From Azohydromonas caseinilytica (lineage in GTDB: Bacteria > Pseudomonadota > Gammaproteobacteria > Burkholderiales > Burkholderiaceae_C), in assembly GCF_012927045.1 (NCBI RefSeq), contig NZ_JABBFW010000019.1:1-64000 (forward strand): a stretch of DNA of 64,000 nt. Reading direction: 5' to 3'. Both the position numbers and the translations under genes were made by a program. Positions 1 to 10,218 of this stretch are shown here, piece after piece (within the stretch, counting starts at the first letter, position 1; the number at the start of each line of letters is the position of its first letter). A model generated the notes under the pieces. The model was not told the origin of the DNA and made no database searches. It saw only the letters and a list, made by a program, of their open reading frames with translations.

Positions 1-342
<342 letters not shown>

Positions 343-513
343 TCTTGAATATTACTGCTCAAAGGAAATCGAAGAAACTCTTCAACTTCACTGTCGAGCG
401 TTCGAGACACCAAAACAAGTCCAGCATCTCAGGACAGAGCCCAAAGACTCCACCCTCTTGTGTGAGACACCTTCCGTACCCGGGCCCGAACGCCCACGCT
501 TATCGGCTGTATG

Positions 514-526
514 TTTTTAAAGAGCT
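514..526 (-). promoter_or_regulatory. boxA antitermination element of the rRNA leader
   Basis: On the minus strand this reads AGCTCTTTAAAAA, close to the rrn boxA consensus TGCTCTTTAACA that recruits the NusB/NusE antitermination complex. It sits about 170 nt upstream of the 16S 5' end. An inverted repeat (GCTTCG/CGAAGC, 542-547 and 561-566) lies just upstream of it in the leader. Confidence 0.75.
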
Positions 527-571
527 TGCCGCTGTTGCAGCGCTTCGCAGTTTTGTTCAGCGAAGCTTGAA

Positions 572-600
572 ATTCTGACACATTCAAAAAACCTTGTCAA
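572..600 (-). promoter_or_regulatory. rRNA operon promoter, proximal (P2-like)
   Basis: On the minus strand a perfect -35 hexamer TTGACA (600-595) is followed after 17 bp by CAGAAT (577-572, 4 of 6 to TATAAT). The position, some 230 nt upstream of the 16S 5' end and just before the boxA leader, suits the inner promoter of a tandem rrn pair. Assignment is by consensus only. Confidence 0.6.
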
Positions 601-726
601 GCACTCGGAATTTCGAATCACTAACTAAGCTGGTTAGTTCAACAGCAACCATCAATGATGGCTGCCACACAAGCAGCACACCAACCGCACCGCTCGATCA
701 ACTCAACCCGCTCAGCGTGGCCGCAA

Positions 727-756
727 ATTATGACATCGCTTTAAATTTAATGTCAA
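727..756 (-). promoter_or_regulatory. rRNA operon promoter, distal (P1-like)
   Basis: On the minus strand TTGACA (756-751) is separated by 18 bp from CATAAT (732-727, 5 of 6). The spacer is A/T rich. This is one of the best sigma-70 promoters in the window. It lies between the tRNA-Val and the 16S gene and so probably drives the rRNA operon. The A/T-rich stretch upstream (about 757-810) could act as an UP element. No gene is seen in 603-827. Confidence 0.65.
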
Positions 757-827
757 CACCTCGCGGCGAATTTTTAGTAACACAAACACTTTCAAGTCAA
801 AAGCAACAATGGATGCTGCCGCTGGCC

Positions 828-902
828 TGGTGGGCGGTGCAGGGTTCGAACCTGCGACCCCTGCCGTGTGAAGGCAGTGCTCTACCGCTGAGCTAACCGC
901 CC
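828..902 (-). tRNA. tRNA-Val, anticodon CAC
   Basis: The minus strand folds as a canonical cloverleaf. The acceptor stem pairs GGGCGGT with ACCGCCC, the D arm contains TAGCTCAGCGGTAGAGC, and the anticodon stem CTGCC/GGCAG encloses the loop TTCACAC. The T arm is GCAGGTTCGAACCCTGC and the 3' CCA is encoded. Anticodon CAC reads the valine codon GUG. It lies between dnaQ and the rRNA leader on the same strand. Confidence 0.95.
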
Positions 903-938
903 GGGATTTGCGTTTCCTTCCTATCCCGGAAGACCGCC

Positions 939-968
939 ATTATGGCATGATTTTTTTCCAATGCGCAA
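939..968 (-). promoter_or_regulatory. candidate promoter of tRNA-Val
   Basis: On the minus strand TTGCGC (968-963) and CATAAT (944-939) are 18 bp apart, overlapping the last codons of dnaQ. This would start transcription about 30 nt upstream of the tRNA 5' end. The -35 is weak, so read-through from dnaQ is an alternative. Confidence 0.4.
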
Positions 969-1647
969 GTCCCCCACTGGATTTTTCCAGCTCGGCCAAA
1001 AGAGCCTCATGTGCCAAGCATTCGGACTCAGTGGCACTCAGCACTGGCAAAGTGAACTGTGTGAGGTCGATGGCTGGGATCTCTTCCTCCACCACCACAG
1101 TTTCCTCTTCCTCTTCCATGACCAACGCGTTCTGTCCGCGCGTCATGCGGATGTAGACCTCAGCCAGCAACCCCGCGTCCAGCAAGGCGCCGTGGAATGT
1201 ACGGCTGGTGTTGTCGACCTCCAGACGCCGGCACAGCGCATCCAGCGAGTTGGCCTTGCCCGGATAGAGTTCCCGCGCCATCAGCAGGCTGTCGGTGATC
1301 TGCGTCACATGCTGGCCCAGCGGAGGACGACCCAGCCGGCGCAATTCGTCGTTCAGAAAGCCCACGTCAAACGCGGCGTTGTGGATGATGATCTCGGCAT
1401 CCGCCAGGAACTCCATCAGCTCGTCCGCCACGGCAGCAAACACGGGCTTGTTGGCCAGGAATTCGTCCGTCAAGCCGTGGATGCGCACCGCCTCTTCGTG
1501 GTTCTTGCGCTCGGGGTTCAAATAGAAGTGCTTGTTGCGGCCGCTCAGGCGCCGCCCAACCATCTCGACGCAGCCGATTTCGACGATGCGGTCGCCGTTC
1601 TCGGGGCTCAGGCCGGTGGTCTCGGTGTCCAGAAAGATCTGTCGCAT
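940..1647 (-). CDS. dnaQ: DNA polymerase III subunit epsilon (3'-5' proofreading exonuclease)
   Basis: DnaQ removes misincorporated nucleotides while bound to the DnaE polymerase in the replisome. The 235-residue protein opens with the ExoI motif LDTETTG (D7, E9). The ExoII segment HNAAFDVGF follows near residue 90, and the C-terminal ExoIII-epsilon His/Asp segment FHGALLDAG near 155, so the catalytic DEDD/H set looks complete. An acidic run (EEEEE) near residue 180 precedes the C-terminal tail expected to contact DnaE. The start at 1647 is preferred because it puts MRQIFLDTETTG at the N-terminus as in homologs; the frame stays open a further 20 codons upstream into lgt. Only 10 bp separate it from lgt, so the two are probably cotranscribed. 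Confidence 0.95.
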   Translation of the reverse strand: MRQIFLDTETTGLSPENGDRIVEIGCVEMVGRRLSGRNKHFYLNPERKNHEEAVRIHGLTDEFLANKPVFAAVADELMEFLADAEIIIHNAAFDVGFLNDELRRLGRPPLGQHVTQITDSLLMARELYPGKANSLDALCRRLEVDNTSRTFHGALLDAGLLAEVYIRMTRGQNALVMEEEEETVVVEEEIPAIDLTQFTLPVLSATESECLAHEALLAELEKSSGGLAHWKKIMP

Positions 1648-1657
1648 GGCCGCGATG

Positions 1658-2455
1658 CTAGCCCGCACGGCGCGATGCAGTTGTCCACAACAGCACACCG
1701 GCGCCAATCATCGGCAGGCACAGCCATTGACCCATGCTCATGTTGAGCGCCAGCAGGCCCAGGAAGCTGTCGGGCTCACGGAAGTACTCGGCCACGAAGC
1801 GCAAGACGCCATAGCCGACCAGGAACGCGCCCGATACGCGGCCCAAGGGATGCGGCTTGCGCGCATACAGCCACAGCAGCACGAACAGCAGCACGCCTTC
1901 CAGCGCGAATTGGTAGAGCTGCGAGGGATGGCGCGGCAACGCCGAGCCGGACTGCGGGAACACCATGGCCCAGGGCAGCGACGGATCGGCCGCCCGCCCC
2001 CACAGCTCACCGTTGATGAAGTTGCCGATGCGTCCACAGGCCAGCCCGATGGGTATGCAGGGCGCGATCAGGTCCGTCACTTCCAGAAAGTGCCGTCGGC
2101 GCCGATGCGCATACAGCGCCATCGCCGCCAGCACACCGAGCAGGCCGCCGTGGAAGGACATGCCGCCTCGCCACACCATGAATACCTCCAGCGGGTGGCT
2201 GGCGTAGTAGCCCGGCTTGTAGAACAGCGCATAGCCCAGCCGCCCGCCGACGACCACACCCAGCACGCCAAAGAACAGCAGGTCTTCCACGTCCCGCCGG
2301 GTCCAGCCGGCCTGCGTGAACCAGGGCTGGCGCACGCGTCGCATGGCCAGCAGCAAGAACAGGCCAAAGGCCGCCATGTAGGTCAGACCGTACCAATGCA
2401 CCTGCAGCGGTCCGAGAGAAAGCGCGATGGGGTCGAACTGGGGATGCACGAGCAT
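1658..2455 (-). CDS. lgt: prolipoprotein diacylglyceryl transferase
   Basis: Lgt transfers a diacylglyceryl group from phosphatidylglycerol to the lipobox cysteine of prolipoproteins in the inner membrane, the first step of lipoprotein maturation. The 265-residue protein is strongly hydrophobic with about seven membrane segments. It carries the family signature [14 protein letters not shown] around residues 140-153, the HGG motif (SFHGGLLG) near 103, and the RHPSQLYQ segment near 175. Length and order match the family. The ATG at 2455 shares one base with the TGA of the upstream LysR gene (TGATG), so translation is probably coupled. Confidence 0.97.
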   Translation of the reverse strand: MLVHPQFDPIALSLGPLQVHWYGLTYMAAFGLFLLLAMRRVRQPWFTQAGWTRRDVEDLLFFGVLGVVVGGRLGYALFYKPGYYASHPLEVFMVWRGGMSFHGGLLGVLAAMALYAHRRRRHFLEVTDLIAPCIPIGLACGRIGNFINGELWGRAADPSLPWAMVFPQSGSALPRHPSQLYQFALEGVLLFVLLWLYARKPHPLGRVSGAFLVGYGVLRFVAEYFREPDSFLGLLALNMSMGQWLCLPMIGAGVLLWTTASRRAG

Positions 2456-3378
2456 CAGCGGACTCCTCCTTCCAGGGCAGCGGATTGTCGCTGCACGTTC
2501 AGTTGCGCCTGTACGTGGCGGACGAAGCGCTGCACCACGGGTCCGTCCTCCTGCCACAGCAGGCTGGTATGCGCCATCGGCGCGTCACGCGCAATCTGCC
2601 GGTAGACCACGCCCGGACGCTGCAGTTGCGTCATCGATGCCGGCACCCAGGCCACGCCCATGCCGGCCGACACCAGGCTGACGATGGTCTGCAGCTGAAT
2701 CGCCTCCTGCACGATGCGCGGCGCGCAGCCGGCGACGTGGTAGCGGGCCAGCACCGCGTCGAACAGCGACGGCGCCACGGCCCGCGGAAAGATCAGCAAC
2801 GGTTCAGCCGACACGTCCTCGAAGCGCAAGGGCTCGGGCCCGGCTCCCGGATGATCCGCGGGCAAAGCCAGCACCAGCGACTCGCTCAGCACCGACAGCG
2901 CGTGCAGCGCCGCAGGCACTGCCGCCGGCGCATGCAGCACGAAGCCCGCATCAATGTCACCCGCAGCCAGCGCCTCAAGCTGCACATCCATGGTCGCTTC
3001 GCGCAATTGCAGCTCCACGTCGGGATGGTGTTCACGGAAGCTGCGCAGCCAACCCGGCAGCGGCCCGTAAGCAATGCTGGAAACGAAAGCCAGCCGCAAC
3101 CGCCCCGACAGCCCTGCCGCGGCCGCGCGCACCGCCTCGGGCAGCGCTTCGGCCTCGCGCAACAGGCGCCGGGCTTGCTCCAGCAAGGCTTGGCCCGCGG
3201 GCGTGAGCGCCACCGAGCGCCGCGTGCGCTGCAGCAGCTGCACTTGCAGCGTGCGCTCCAGCGCCTGCACGGCCTGGGTCAACGGCGGCTGGGTCATGTG
3301 CAGCCGCTGTGCGGCGCGTCCGAAGTGCAGTTCCTCCGCCACCGCGACGAATTGCCGCAAGGGCCGCAGCTCGATCAT
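2455..3378 (-). CDS. LysR-family transcriptional regulator
   Basis: A 307-residue LysR-type regulator. An N-terminal winged HTH (residues ~1-60, [21 protein letters not shown]) is followed by a linker helix and a periplasmic-binding-like effector domain (~90-290). The ATG at 3378 is chosen because it starts the canonical [10 protein letters not shown] sequence; a longer frame upstream has no family support. It is divergent from ilvD across 133 bp and has a perfect inverted repeat over its own start codon, so autoregulation and control of ilvD are reasonable inferences. The effector is unknown. It overlaps lgt by one base at its stop, an unusual partner for a LysR gene. Confidence 0.9.
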   Translation of the reverse strand: MIELRPLRQFVAVAEELHFGRAAQRLHMTQPPLTQAVQALERTLQVQLLQRTRRSVALTPAGQALLEQARRLLREAEALPEAVRAAAAGLSGRLRLAFVSSIAYGPLPGWLRSFREHHPDVELQLREATMDVQLEALAAGDIDAGFVLHAPAAVPAALHALSVLSESLVLALPADHPGAGPEPLRFEDVSAEPLLIFPRAVAPSLFDAVLARYHVAGCAPRIVQEAIQLQTIVSLVSAGMGVAWVPASMTQLQRPGVVYRQIARDAPMAHTSLLWQEDGPVVQRFVRHVQAQLNVQRQSAALEGGVR

Positions 3379-3399
3379 TGATCCGCTCCATGAATCAAT
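3377..3399. promoter_or_regulatory. inverted repeat, likely LysR-type operator between LysR gene and ilvD
   Basis: ATTGAT (3377-3382) and ATCAAT (3394-3399) form a perfect 6-bp inverted repeat with an 11-bp spacer, the T-N11-A geometry favoured by LysR-type regulators. It overlaps the start codon of the LysR gene and lies about 112 bp upstream of ilvD. Binding would fit negative autoregulation with activation of ilvD; this is inference from position and spacing. Confidence 0.55.
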
Positions 3400-3511
3400 T
3401 GCAGCTGACAAATATATTGGACTCGAATTTTTCAGCGGCGCCATACTGCCGCCCGCCGGCGTTGCCCGCGCCCGCAGGCCCGGCCGGCGCCATCCACCGC
3501 AGGAGTACCCC

Positions 3512-5191
3512 ATGAGCGACAACCGCCGTTCCAGGAACATCACCGAGGGCGTGGCGCGCGCCCCGAACCGGTCCATGTACTACGCCATGGGCTACACCGA
3601 GAGCGATTTCGGCAAGCCGATGATCGGCGTGGCCAACGGTCACTCCACCATCACGCCCTGCAACTCCGGGCTGCAGCGCCTGGCCGATGCCGCGGTGGAA
3701 GGCCTCAGGGCCGCCGGCGCCAACCCGCAGGTCTTCGGCACGCCCACCATCAGTGACGGCATGGCCATGGGCACCGAGGGCATGAAGTACTCGCTGGTGT
3801 CGCGCGAGGTCATCAGCGATTGCGTCGAGACCTGCGTGGGCGGCCAGTGGATGGACGGCGTACTGGTCATCGGCGGCTGCGACAAGAACATGCCCGGCGG
3901 CATGATGGGCATGCTGCGCGCCAACGTGCCGTCCATCTACGTCTATGGCGGCACCATCCTGCCGGGCCGCTACAAGGGTCAGGACCTCAACATCGTCAGC
4001 GTCTTCGAGGCCGTGGGCCAGTTCAGCGCCGGCAAGATGTCGGAAGAGGACTTCTGCGAGATCGAGAAGCGCGCCATTCCCGGCAGCGGCTCCTGCGGCG
4101 GCATGTACACCGCCAACACCATGAGCTCGGCTTTCGAGGCCCTGGGCATGAGCCTGCCCTACTCCTCCACCGAAGCCAACGTGCACGAGGAGAAGGTGGA
4201 GAGCACGCGCCGCGCCGCCGCGGTGCTGGTCGAGGCGGTGAAGAAGGACCTCAAGCCGCGCGACATCGTCACGCGCGAGTCCATCGAGAACGCCGTGGCG
4301 GTGATCATGGCCACCGGGGGTTCCACCAACGCGGTGCTGCACTTCCTGGCCATCGCGCATGCCGCGGGCGTGGAGTGGACCATCGACGACTTCGAACGCA
4401 TGCGCAAGAAGGTGCCGGTGCTGTGCAATCTGAAACCTTCGGGCCAGTACCTGGCGGTGGACCTGCACCGTGCCGGCGGCATCCCGGCGGTGATGAAGGA
4501 ACTGCTCGAGGCCGGCCTGCTGCACGGCCACTGCATGACCATCACCGGCAAGACCGTGGCGGAGAACCTGGCCGACGTGCCCGACCTTTCGCCCGATCAG
4601 GACGTGATCCAGCCGGTCTCGAACCCGATCTACGCGCAGGGCCACCTGGCCATCCTCAAGGGCAACCTCTCGCCCGAAGGCTGCGTGGCCAAGATCACGG
4701 GCCTGAAGAACCCGGTGATCACCGGCCCGGCGCGCGTGTTCGATGACGAGCAGTCGGCGCTGGCGGCGATCATGGCCGGCCAGATCAAGGCGGGCGACGT
4801 GATGGTGCTGCGCTACCTGGGCCCCAAGGGCGGCCCCGGCATGCCGGAGATGCTCGCACCCACCGGCGCCCTCATCGGCCAGGGACTGGGCGAGAGCGTG
4901 GGCCTGATCACCGACGGGCGCTTCTCCGGCGGCACCTGGGGCATGGTCGTGGGCCACGTCGCGCCCGAGGCCTACGAAGGCGGCAACATCGCGCTGGTGC
5001 AGGAGGGCGATGCCATCACCATCGACGCGCACCAGCTGCTGCTGCAGCTGCATGTCGGCGACGAGGAGCTGGCCCGCCGCCGCGCCCAGTGGAAGCAGCC
5101 CGTGCCGCGCTACACCCGGGGCGTGCTGGCCAAGTTCGCTCGCAACGCCTGCAGCGCCTCGTCGGGCGCGGTGCTGGACAAGTTCGATTGA
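3512..5191 (+). CDS. ilvD: dihydroxy-acid dehydratase
   Basis: IlvD dehydrates 2,3-dihydroxyisovalerate and its methylpentanoate analogue to the 2-keto acids, the penultimate step of valine and isoleucine synthesis. The 559-residue protein is full length. Three conserved cysteines expected to hold the Fe-S cluster are visible: C50 (TPCNSG), C123 ([10 protein letters not shown]) and C195 (GSCGGMYT). The C-terminal signature [10 protein letters not shown] is near residue 468. The start at 3512 has AGGAG six bases upstream; the frame is open further upstream but lacks homology there. It is divergent from the LysR gene, a likely regulator. Confidence 0.97.
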   Translation: MSDNRRSRNITEGVARAPNRSMYYAMGYTESDFGKPMIGVANGHSTITPCNSGLQRLADAAVEGLRAAGANPQVFGTPTISDGMAMGTEGMKYSLVSREVISDCVETCVGGQWMDGVLVIGGCDKNMPGGMMGMLRANVPSIYVYGGTILPGRYKGQDLNIVSVFEAVGQFSAGKMSEEDFCEIEKRAIPGSGSCGGMYTANTMSSAFEALGMSLPYSSTEANVHEEKVESTRRAAAVLVEAVKKDLKPRDIVTRESIENAVAVIMATGGSTNAVLHFLAIAHAAGVEWTIDDFERMRKKVPVLCNLKPSGQYLAVDLHRAGGIPAVMKELLEAGLLHGHCMTITGKTVAENLADVPDLSPDQDVIQPVSNPIYAQGHLAILKGNLSPEGCVAKITGLKNPVITGPARVFDDEQSALAAIMAGQIKAGDVMVLRYLGPKGGPGMPEMLAPTGALIGQGLGESVGLITDGRFSGGTWGMVVGHVAPEAYEGGNIALVQEGDAITIDAHQLLLQLHVGDEELARRRAQWKQPVPRYTRGVLAKFARNACSASSGAVLDKFD

Positions 5192-5311
5192 GCCCGTGAG
5201 CGCTGCGTCAGGGTCAGGTCAACCGAAACTCCTAAAATTGCGTTGCAGACTCTGCGCCCGCAGCGCACTTTTGCCAACCGCTGATCGAATTCCGCAGCCC
5301 GAAAGGAAATC

Positions 5312-5620
5312 ATGAAGTTTCTGCTTCCCGTGATCGTTGCCGCCGCCGCGGCCGTCTCTGCCCCGGCTTTCGCCAACCAGGAGCTGGCCCAGAAGAAGAA
5401 CTGCCTGGCCTGCCACGCCGTCGACAAGAAGCTGGTTGGCCCCGCCTACAAGGACGTGGCGGCCAAGTACGCTGGCGACAAGACCGCCGAAGCCAAGCTG
5501 GCCGAGAAGATCCAGAAGGGCGGCGCTGGCGTGTGGGGCCCGGTCCCGATGCCGGCCAACCCGCAGGTCTCGGCCGACGAGGCCAAGCAGCTGGCCAAGT
5601 GGGTCCTGAGCCAGAAGTAA
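5312..5620 (+). CDS. small periplasmic class I cytochrome c (c551/c552 type)
   Basis: A 102-residue secreted cytochrome. Residues 1-21 form a Sec signal peptide (K near the start, a hydrophobic alanine-rich core, cleavage after AFA). The mature part has one haem site, C31-L-A-C34-H35, and a probable axial methionine at M80 in PVPMPANP, with the closing helix KQLAKWVLSQK. It would shuttle electrons in the periplasm to an oxidase or reductase; the partner is not visible. AGGAAA lies just upstream of the start. It is monocistronic, with its own terminator at 5643. Confidence 0.93.
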   Translation: MKFLLPVIVAAAAAVSAPAFANQELAQKKNCLACHAVDKKLVGPAYKDVAAKYAGDKTAEAKLAEKIQKGGAGVWGPVPMPANPQVSADEAKQLAKWVLSQK

Positions 5621-5642
5621 TCCGGCTCCCCATTGACCACGA

Positions 5643-5667
5643 AGCCCTGCCCCGCAGGGCTTTTTTT
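5643..5667 (+). terminator. Rho-independent terminator of the cytochrome c gene
   Basis: AGCCCTGC (5643-5650) pairs with GCAGGGCT (5654-5661) around a CCC loop and is followed by a run of seven T. This is a textbook intrinsic terminator 22 bp after the stop codon. Confidence 0.92.
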
Positions 5668-5704
5668 CGTCTGCGCGGCTCCCGCGCCGCACAAGGGCGC
5701 CATG

Positions 5705-5732
5705 AAAAATGCCCCGCGCTGCGGGGCATTTT
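5705..5732. terminator. bidirectional terminator between cytochrome c gene and acs
   Basis: ATGCCCCGC (5709-5717) pairs with GCGGGGCAT (5721-5729) around GCT. An A run on the left and a T run on the right make it usable on both strands. It lies 19 bp past the acs stop and should end acs transcription on the minus strand. Confidence 0.85.
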
Positions 5733-5750
5733 CACTGGTCCTGAGCCAGC

Positions 5751-7721
<1,971 letters not shown>

Positions 7722-7826
7722 GAATCTGTCTCCTGCATTCCTCTGGATTGCGAGTAGCGGTGCCCGTGAAAACTGCCGCGGGCGAACGAATCCACTGTGT
7801 CCAAGACGGCTGACGAAGGGCTTACT

Positions 7827-7847
7827 CCTTGCTGCAGCGCAGCAAGG
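7827..7847. promoter_or_regulatory. perfect 9-bp hairpin in the acs / yqhA intergenic region
   Basis: CCTTGCTGC (7827-7835) and GCAGCAAGG (7839-7847) pair perfectly around a 3-nt loop, 43 bp before the YqhA-type start codon. There is no T run, so it is more likely a leader stem or protein-binding palindrome than a terminator. The rest of 7722-7890 should hold the two divergent promoters, but none is clear. Confidence 0.4.
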
Positions 7848-7890
7848 GAGAACCCTAGAATGCGGCGCCTTTCAACCCCCCTTCTTTGCC

Positions 7891-8487
7891 ATGGCCTCGC
7901 TTCAGGACCCGACCCAGGTGCGCATGCGCCCGCTGCCCAACATGATCTTCGCCAGCCGCTGGCTGCAGCTGCCGCTGTACCTGGGGCTGATCCTGGCGCA
8001 AGGCGTGTACGTGTTCCATTTCTGGGTCGAGCTCATGCACCTCGTGCAGGCCGCGCTGGGCGACACGCAGGCGCTGCAGTCGCTGGTCAACAGCATCGGC
8101 TACAAGGCCGGCCCGGACTGGGAGCCCAAGCTCAACGAGACGGTCATCATGCTGGTCGTGCTGGGCCTGATCGACGTGGTCATGATCTCCAACCTGCTGA
8201 TCATGGTCATCGTCGGGGGTTACGAGACCTTCGTCTCGCGCATGAACCTCGAAGGCCATCCCGACCAGCCCGAGTGGCTCAGCCACGTCAACGCCTCGGT
8301 GCTCAAGGTCAAGCTGGCCACCGCGATCATCGGCATCAGCTCCATCCATCTGCTCAAGACCTTCATCAACGCCGAGAACTACAGCGAGAAGGTCTTGATG
8401 TGGCAAACGGTGATCCACGTCGCCTTCCTGCTGTCGGCCATGGCCATCGCCGCCACCGACCGGCTGCTGAGCAACGGCAAGCATTGA
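7891..8487 (+). CDS. YqhA / UPF0114-family inner-membrane protein
   Basis: A 198-residue membrane protein with about four hydrophobic segments (roughly residues 25-45, 85-110, 140-160 and 170-190). The segment [12 protein letters not shown] and the following loop are typical of the UPF0114/YqhA family, whose function is not established. The ATG at 7891 is chosen because conserved sequence begins soon after it ([14 protein letters not shown]); the frame is open upstream toward acs without family support. No operon partner is evident: acs is divergent and fumarase starts 135 bp downstream after a hairpin. Confidence 0.85.
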   Translation: MASLQDPTQVRMRPLPNMIFASRWLQLPLYLGLILAQGVYVFHFWVELMHLVQAALGDTQALQSLVNSIGYKAGPDWEPKLNETVIMLVVLGLIDVVMISNLLIMVIVGGYETFVSRMNLEGHPDQPEWLSHVNASVLKVKLATAIIGISSIHLLKTFINAENYSEKVLMWQTVIHVAFLLSAMAIAATDRLLSNGKH

Positions 8488-8498
8488 GTTCCGGGCGC

Positions 8499-8517
8499 GG
8501 CATCACGGCGTGATGCC
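8499..8517. promoter_or_regulatory. perfect 8-bp hairpin downstream of the YqhA-type gene
   Basis: GGCATCAC (8499-8506) pairs with GTGATGCC (8510-8517) around GGC, 11 bp past the stop codon. No T run follows, so termination would need Rho; it may simply be a 3' stabilising stem. Confidence 0.4.
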
Positions 8518-8622
8518 TGCGGTGGTCCGCGCCATGGCGAGCGCAATGCCAGGGCGTCAGGCTGCCCTCAGGTCGGCCGTTAAACTTGACGGGTTTGCCT
8601 CAACACCCTCCCCGGTGCCCCC

Positions 8623-10149
8623 ATGACCACGATCATCAAGCAGAGCGATCTGATCGAAAGCGTTGCTGGCGCTTTGCAGTACATCTCGTACTACCACCCC
8701 GCCGATTACATCGCCCACCTGGCCCGCGCCTACGAGCGCGAGCAAAGCCCGGCGGCCAAGGACGCCATCGCGCAGATCCTGACCAACTCCAAGATGTCGG
8801 CCGAAGGGCACCGCCCGATCTGCCAGGACACCGGCATCGTCAACGTGTTCCTCAAGATCGGCATGGACGTGAAGCTCGAAGGCTTCACCGGCTCCATCGA
8901 GGATGCCGTCAACGAGGGCGTGCGCCGCGGCTACCTCGACCCGGACAACGTGCTGCGCGCCTCGGTGCTGGACGACCCCATCTTTGCCCGCAAGAACACC
9001 AAGGACAACACGCCCGCGGTGATCCACATGAGCGTGGTGCCGGGCAACACGGTCGACGTCATCGTCGCCGCCAAGGGCGGCGGCAGCGAGAACAAGACCA
9101 AGTTCGTGATGATGAACCCCAGCGACAACCTGGTGGACTGGGTGCTCAAGACCGTGCCGCAGATGGGCGCGGGCTGGTGCCCGCCGGGCATGCTGGGCAT
9201 CGGCGTCGGCGGCACCGCCGAGAAGGCCATGCTGCTGGCCAAGGAAGCGCTGATGGAAGACATCGACATGTACGAGCTCCAGCAGCGCGGCCCGCAGAAC
9301 AAGCTCGAGGAGCTGCGCCTGGAGCTGTACGAGAAGGTCAATGCGCTGGGCATCGGCGCGCAGGGCCTGGGCGGCCTGACCACGGTGCTGGACATCAAGA
9401 TCAAGACCTACCCCACGCACGCCGCTTCCAAGCCCGTGGCGATGATCCCCAACTGCGCCGCCACGCGCCACGCGCACTTCGTGCTCGACGGCACGGGCGC
9501 GGCCTACCTGGAGCCGCCGAGCCTGGACCTGTGGCCCGACGTGGCCTGGGCGCCCGACTACAACAAGAGCAAGCAGGTCAACCTCGACACGCTGACCAAG
9601 GAAGAGGTGGCGAGCTGGAAGCCCGGCGACACGCTGCTGCTCAACGGCAAGATGCTCACCGGGCGCGACGCCGCGCACAAGCGCATCCAGGACATGCTGG
9701 CCAAGGGCGAGCAACTGCCCGTGGACTTCACCAACCGCGTCATCTACTACGTCGGCCCGGTCGATCCGGTGCGCGACGAGGTGGTGGGCCCGGCCGGCCC
9801 GACCACGGCCACGCGCATGGACAAGTTCACCGAGATGATGCTGGCCAACACCGGCCTGATCTCGATGATCGGCAAGGCCGAGCGCGGCCCCGTCGCCATC
9901 GAGGCCATCCGCAAGCACAAGAGCGCCTACCTGATGGCCGTGGGCGGCGCCGCCTACCTGGTGTCCAAGGCCATCAAGTCGGCCAAGGTGGTGGGCTTCG
10001 CCGACCTGGGCATGGAAGCGATCTACGAGTTCGAGGTCAAGGACATGCCCGTGACGGTGGCCGTCGATGCCAACGGCACCAGCGTGCACCAGACCGGCCC
10101 CGCCGAATGGCAGGCCAAGATCGGCAAGATCCCGGTGGCCGTGGCCTGA
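8623..10149 (+). CDS. class I fumarate hydratase (4Fe-4S)
   Basis: Interconverts fumarate and malate in the TCA cycle with an oxygen-sensitive 4Fe-4S cluster. The 508-residue protein contains both the N-terminal alpha-type and C-terminal beta-type fumarase domains, as in FumA/FumB. Three cysteines sit in conserved settings suited to cluster binding: C67 (RPICQDTG), C186 (GWCPPGM) and C278 (IPNCAATRH). The C-terminal half carries the PGPVGPTT-like segment VGPAGPTTATRMDKF. The enzyme is a single gene with its own terminator. A class II fumarase elsewhere in the genome cannot be excluded. Confidence 0.95.
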   Translation: MTTIIKQSDLIESVAGALQYISYYHPADYIAHLARAYEREQSPAAKDAIAQILTNSKMSAEGHRPICQDTGIVNVFLKIGMDVKLEGFTGSIEDAVNEGVRRGYLDPDNVLRASVLDDPIFARKNTKDNTPAVIHMSVVPGNTVDVIVAAKGGGSENKTKFVMMNPSDNLVDWVLKTVPQMGAGWCPPGMLGIGVGGTAEKAMLLAKEALMEDIDMYELQQRGPQNKLEELRLELYEKVNALGIGAQGLGGLTTVLDIKIKTYPTHAASKPVAMIPNCAATRHAHFVLDGTGAAYLEPPSLDLWPDVAWAPDYNKSKQVNLDTLTKEEVASWKPGDTLLLNGKMLTGRDAAHKRIQDMLAKGEQLPVDFTNRVIYYVGPVDPVRDEVVGPAGPTTATRMDKFTEMMLANTGLISMIGKAERGPVAIEAIRKHKSAYLMAVGGAAYLVSKAIKSAKVVGFADLGMEAIYEFEVKDMPVTVAVDANGTSVHQTGPAEWQAKIGKIPVAVA

Positions 10150-10171
10150 CCAGGCTTTCAGCCATTGCATG

Positions 10172-10200
10172 AAAACGGCGCCCGCGGGCGCCGTTTTTTT
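10172..10200. terminator. bidirectional terminator between fumarase and MscS-family gene
   Basis: AACGGCGCCC pairs with GGGCGCCGTT around a GC turn, flanked by an A run on the left and seven T on the right. It lies 22 bp after the fumarase stop and close to the end of the convergent channel gene. Confidence 0.9.
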
Positions 10201-10218
10201 GTGCCTGTCCGCAACGCC

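Noticed and set aside
3395-5053. A 552-codon minus-strand frame across ilvD
   Set aside because: Composition typical of antisense high-GC DNA, no ribosome site, and it covers the LysR-ilvD control region.
8557-10170. A 537-codon open frame on the minus strand opposite the fumarase gene
   Set aside because: It is an antisense shadow of a clear class I fumarase; its translation is His/Arg/Ala-rich without any family pattern. Similar shadows oppose ilvD, acs and the ATP-grasp genes.
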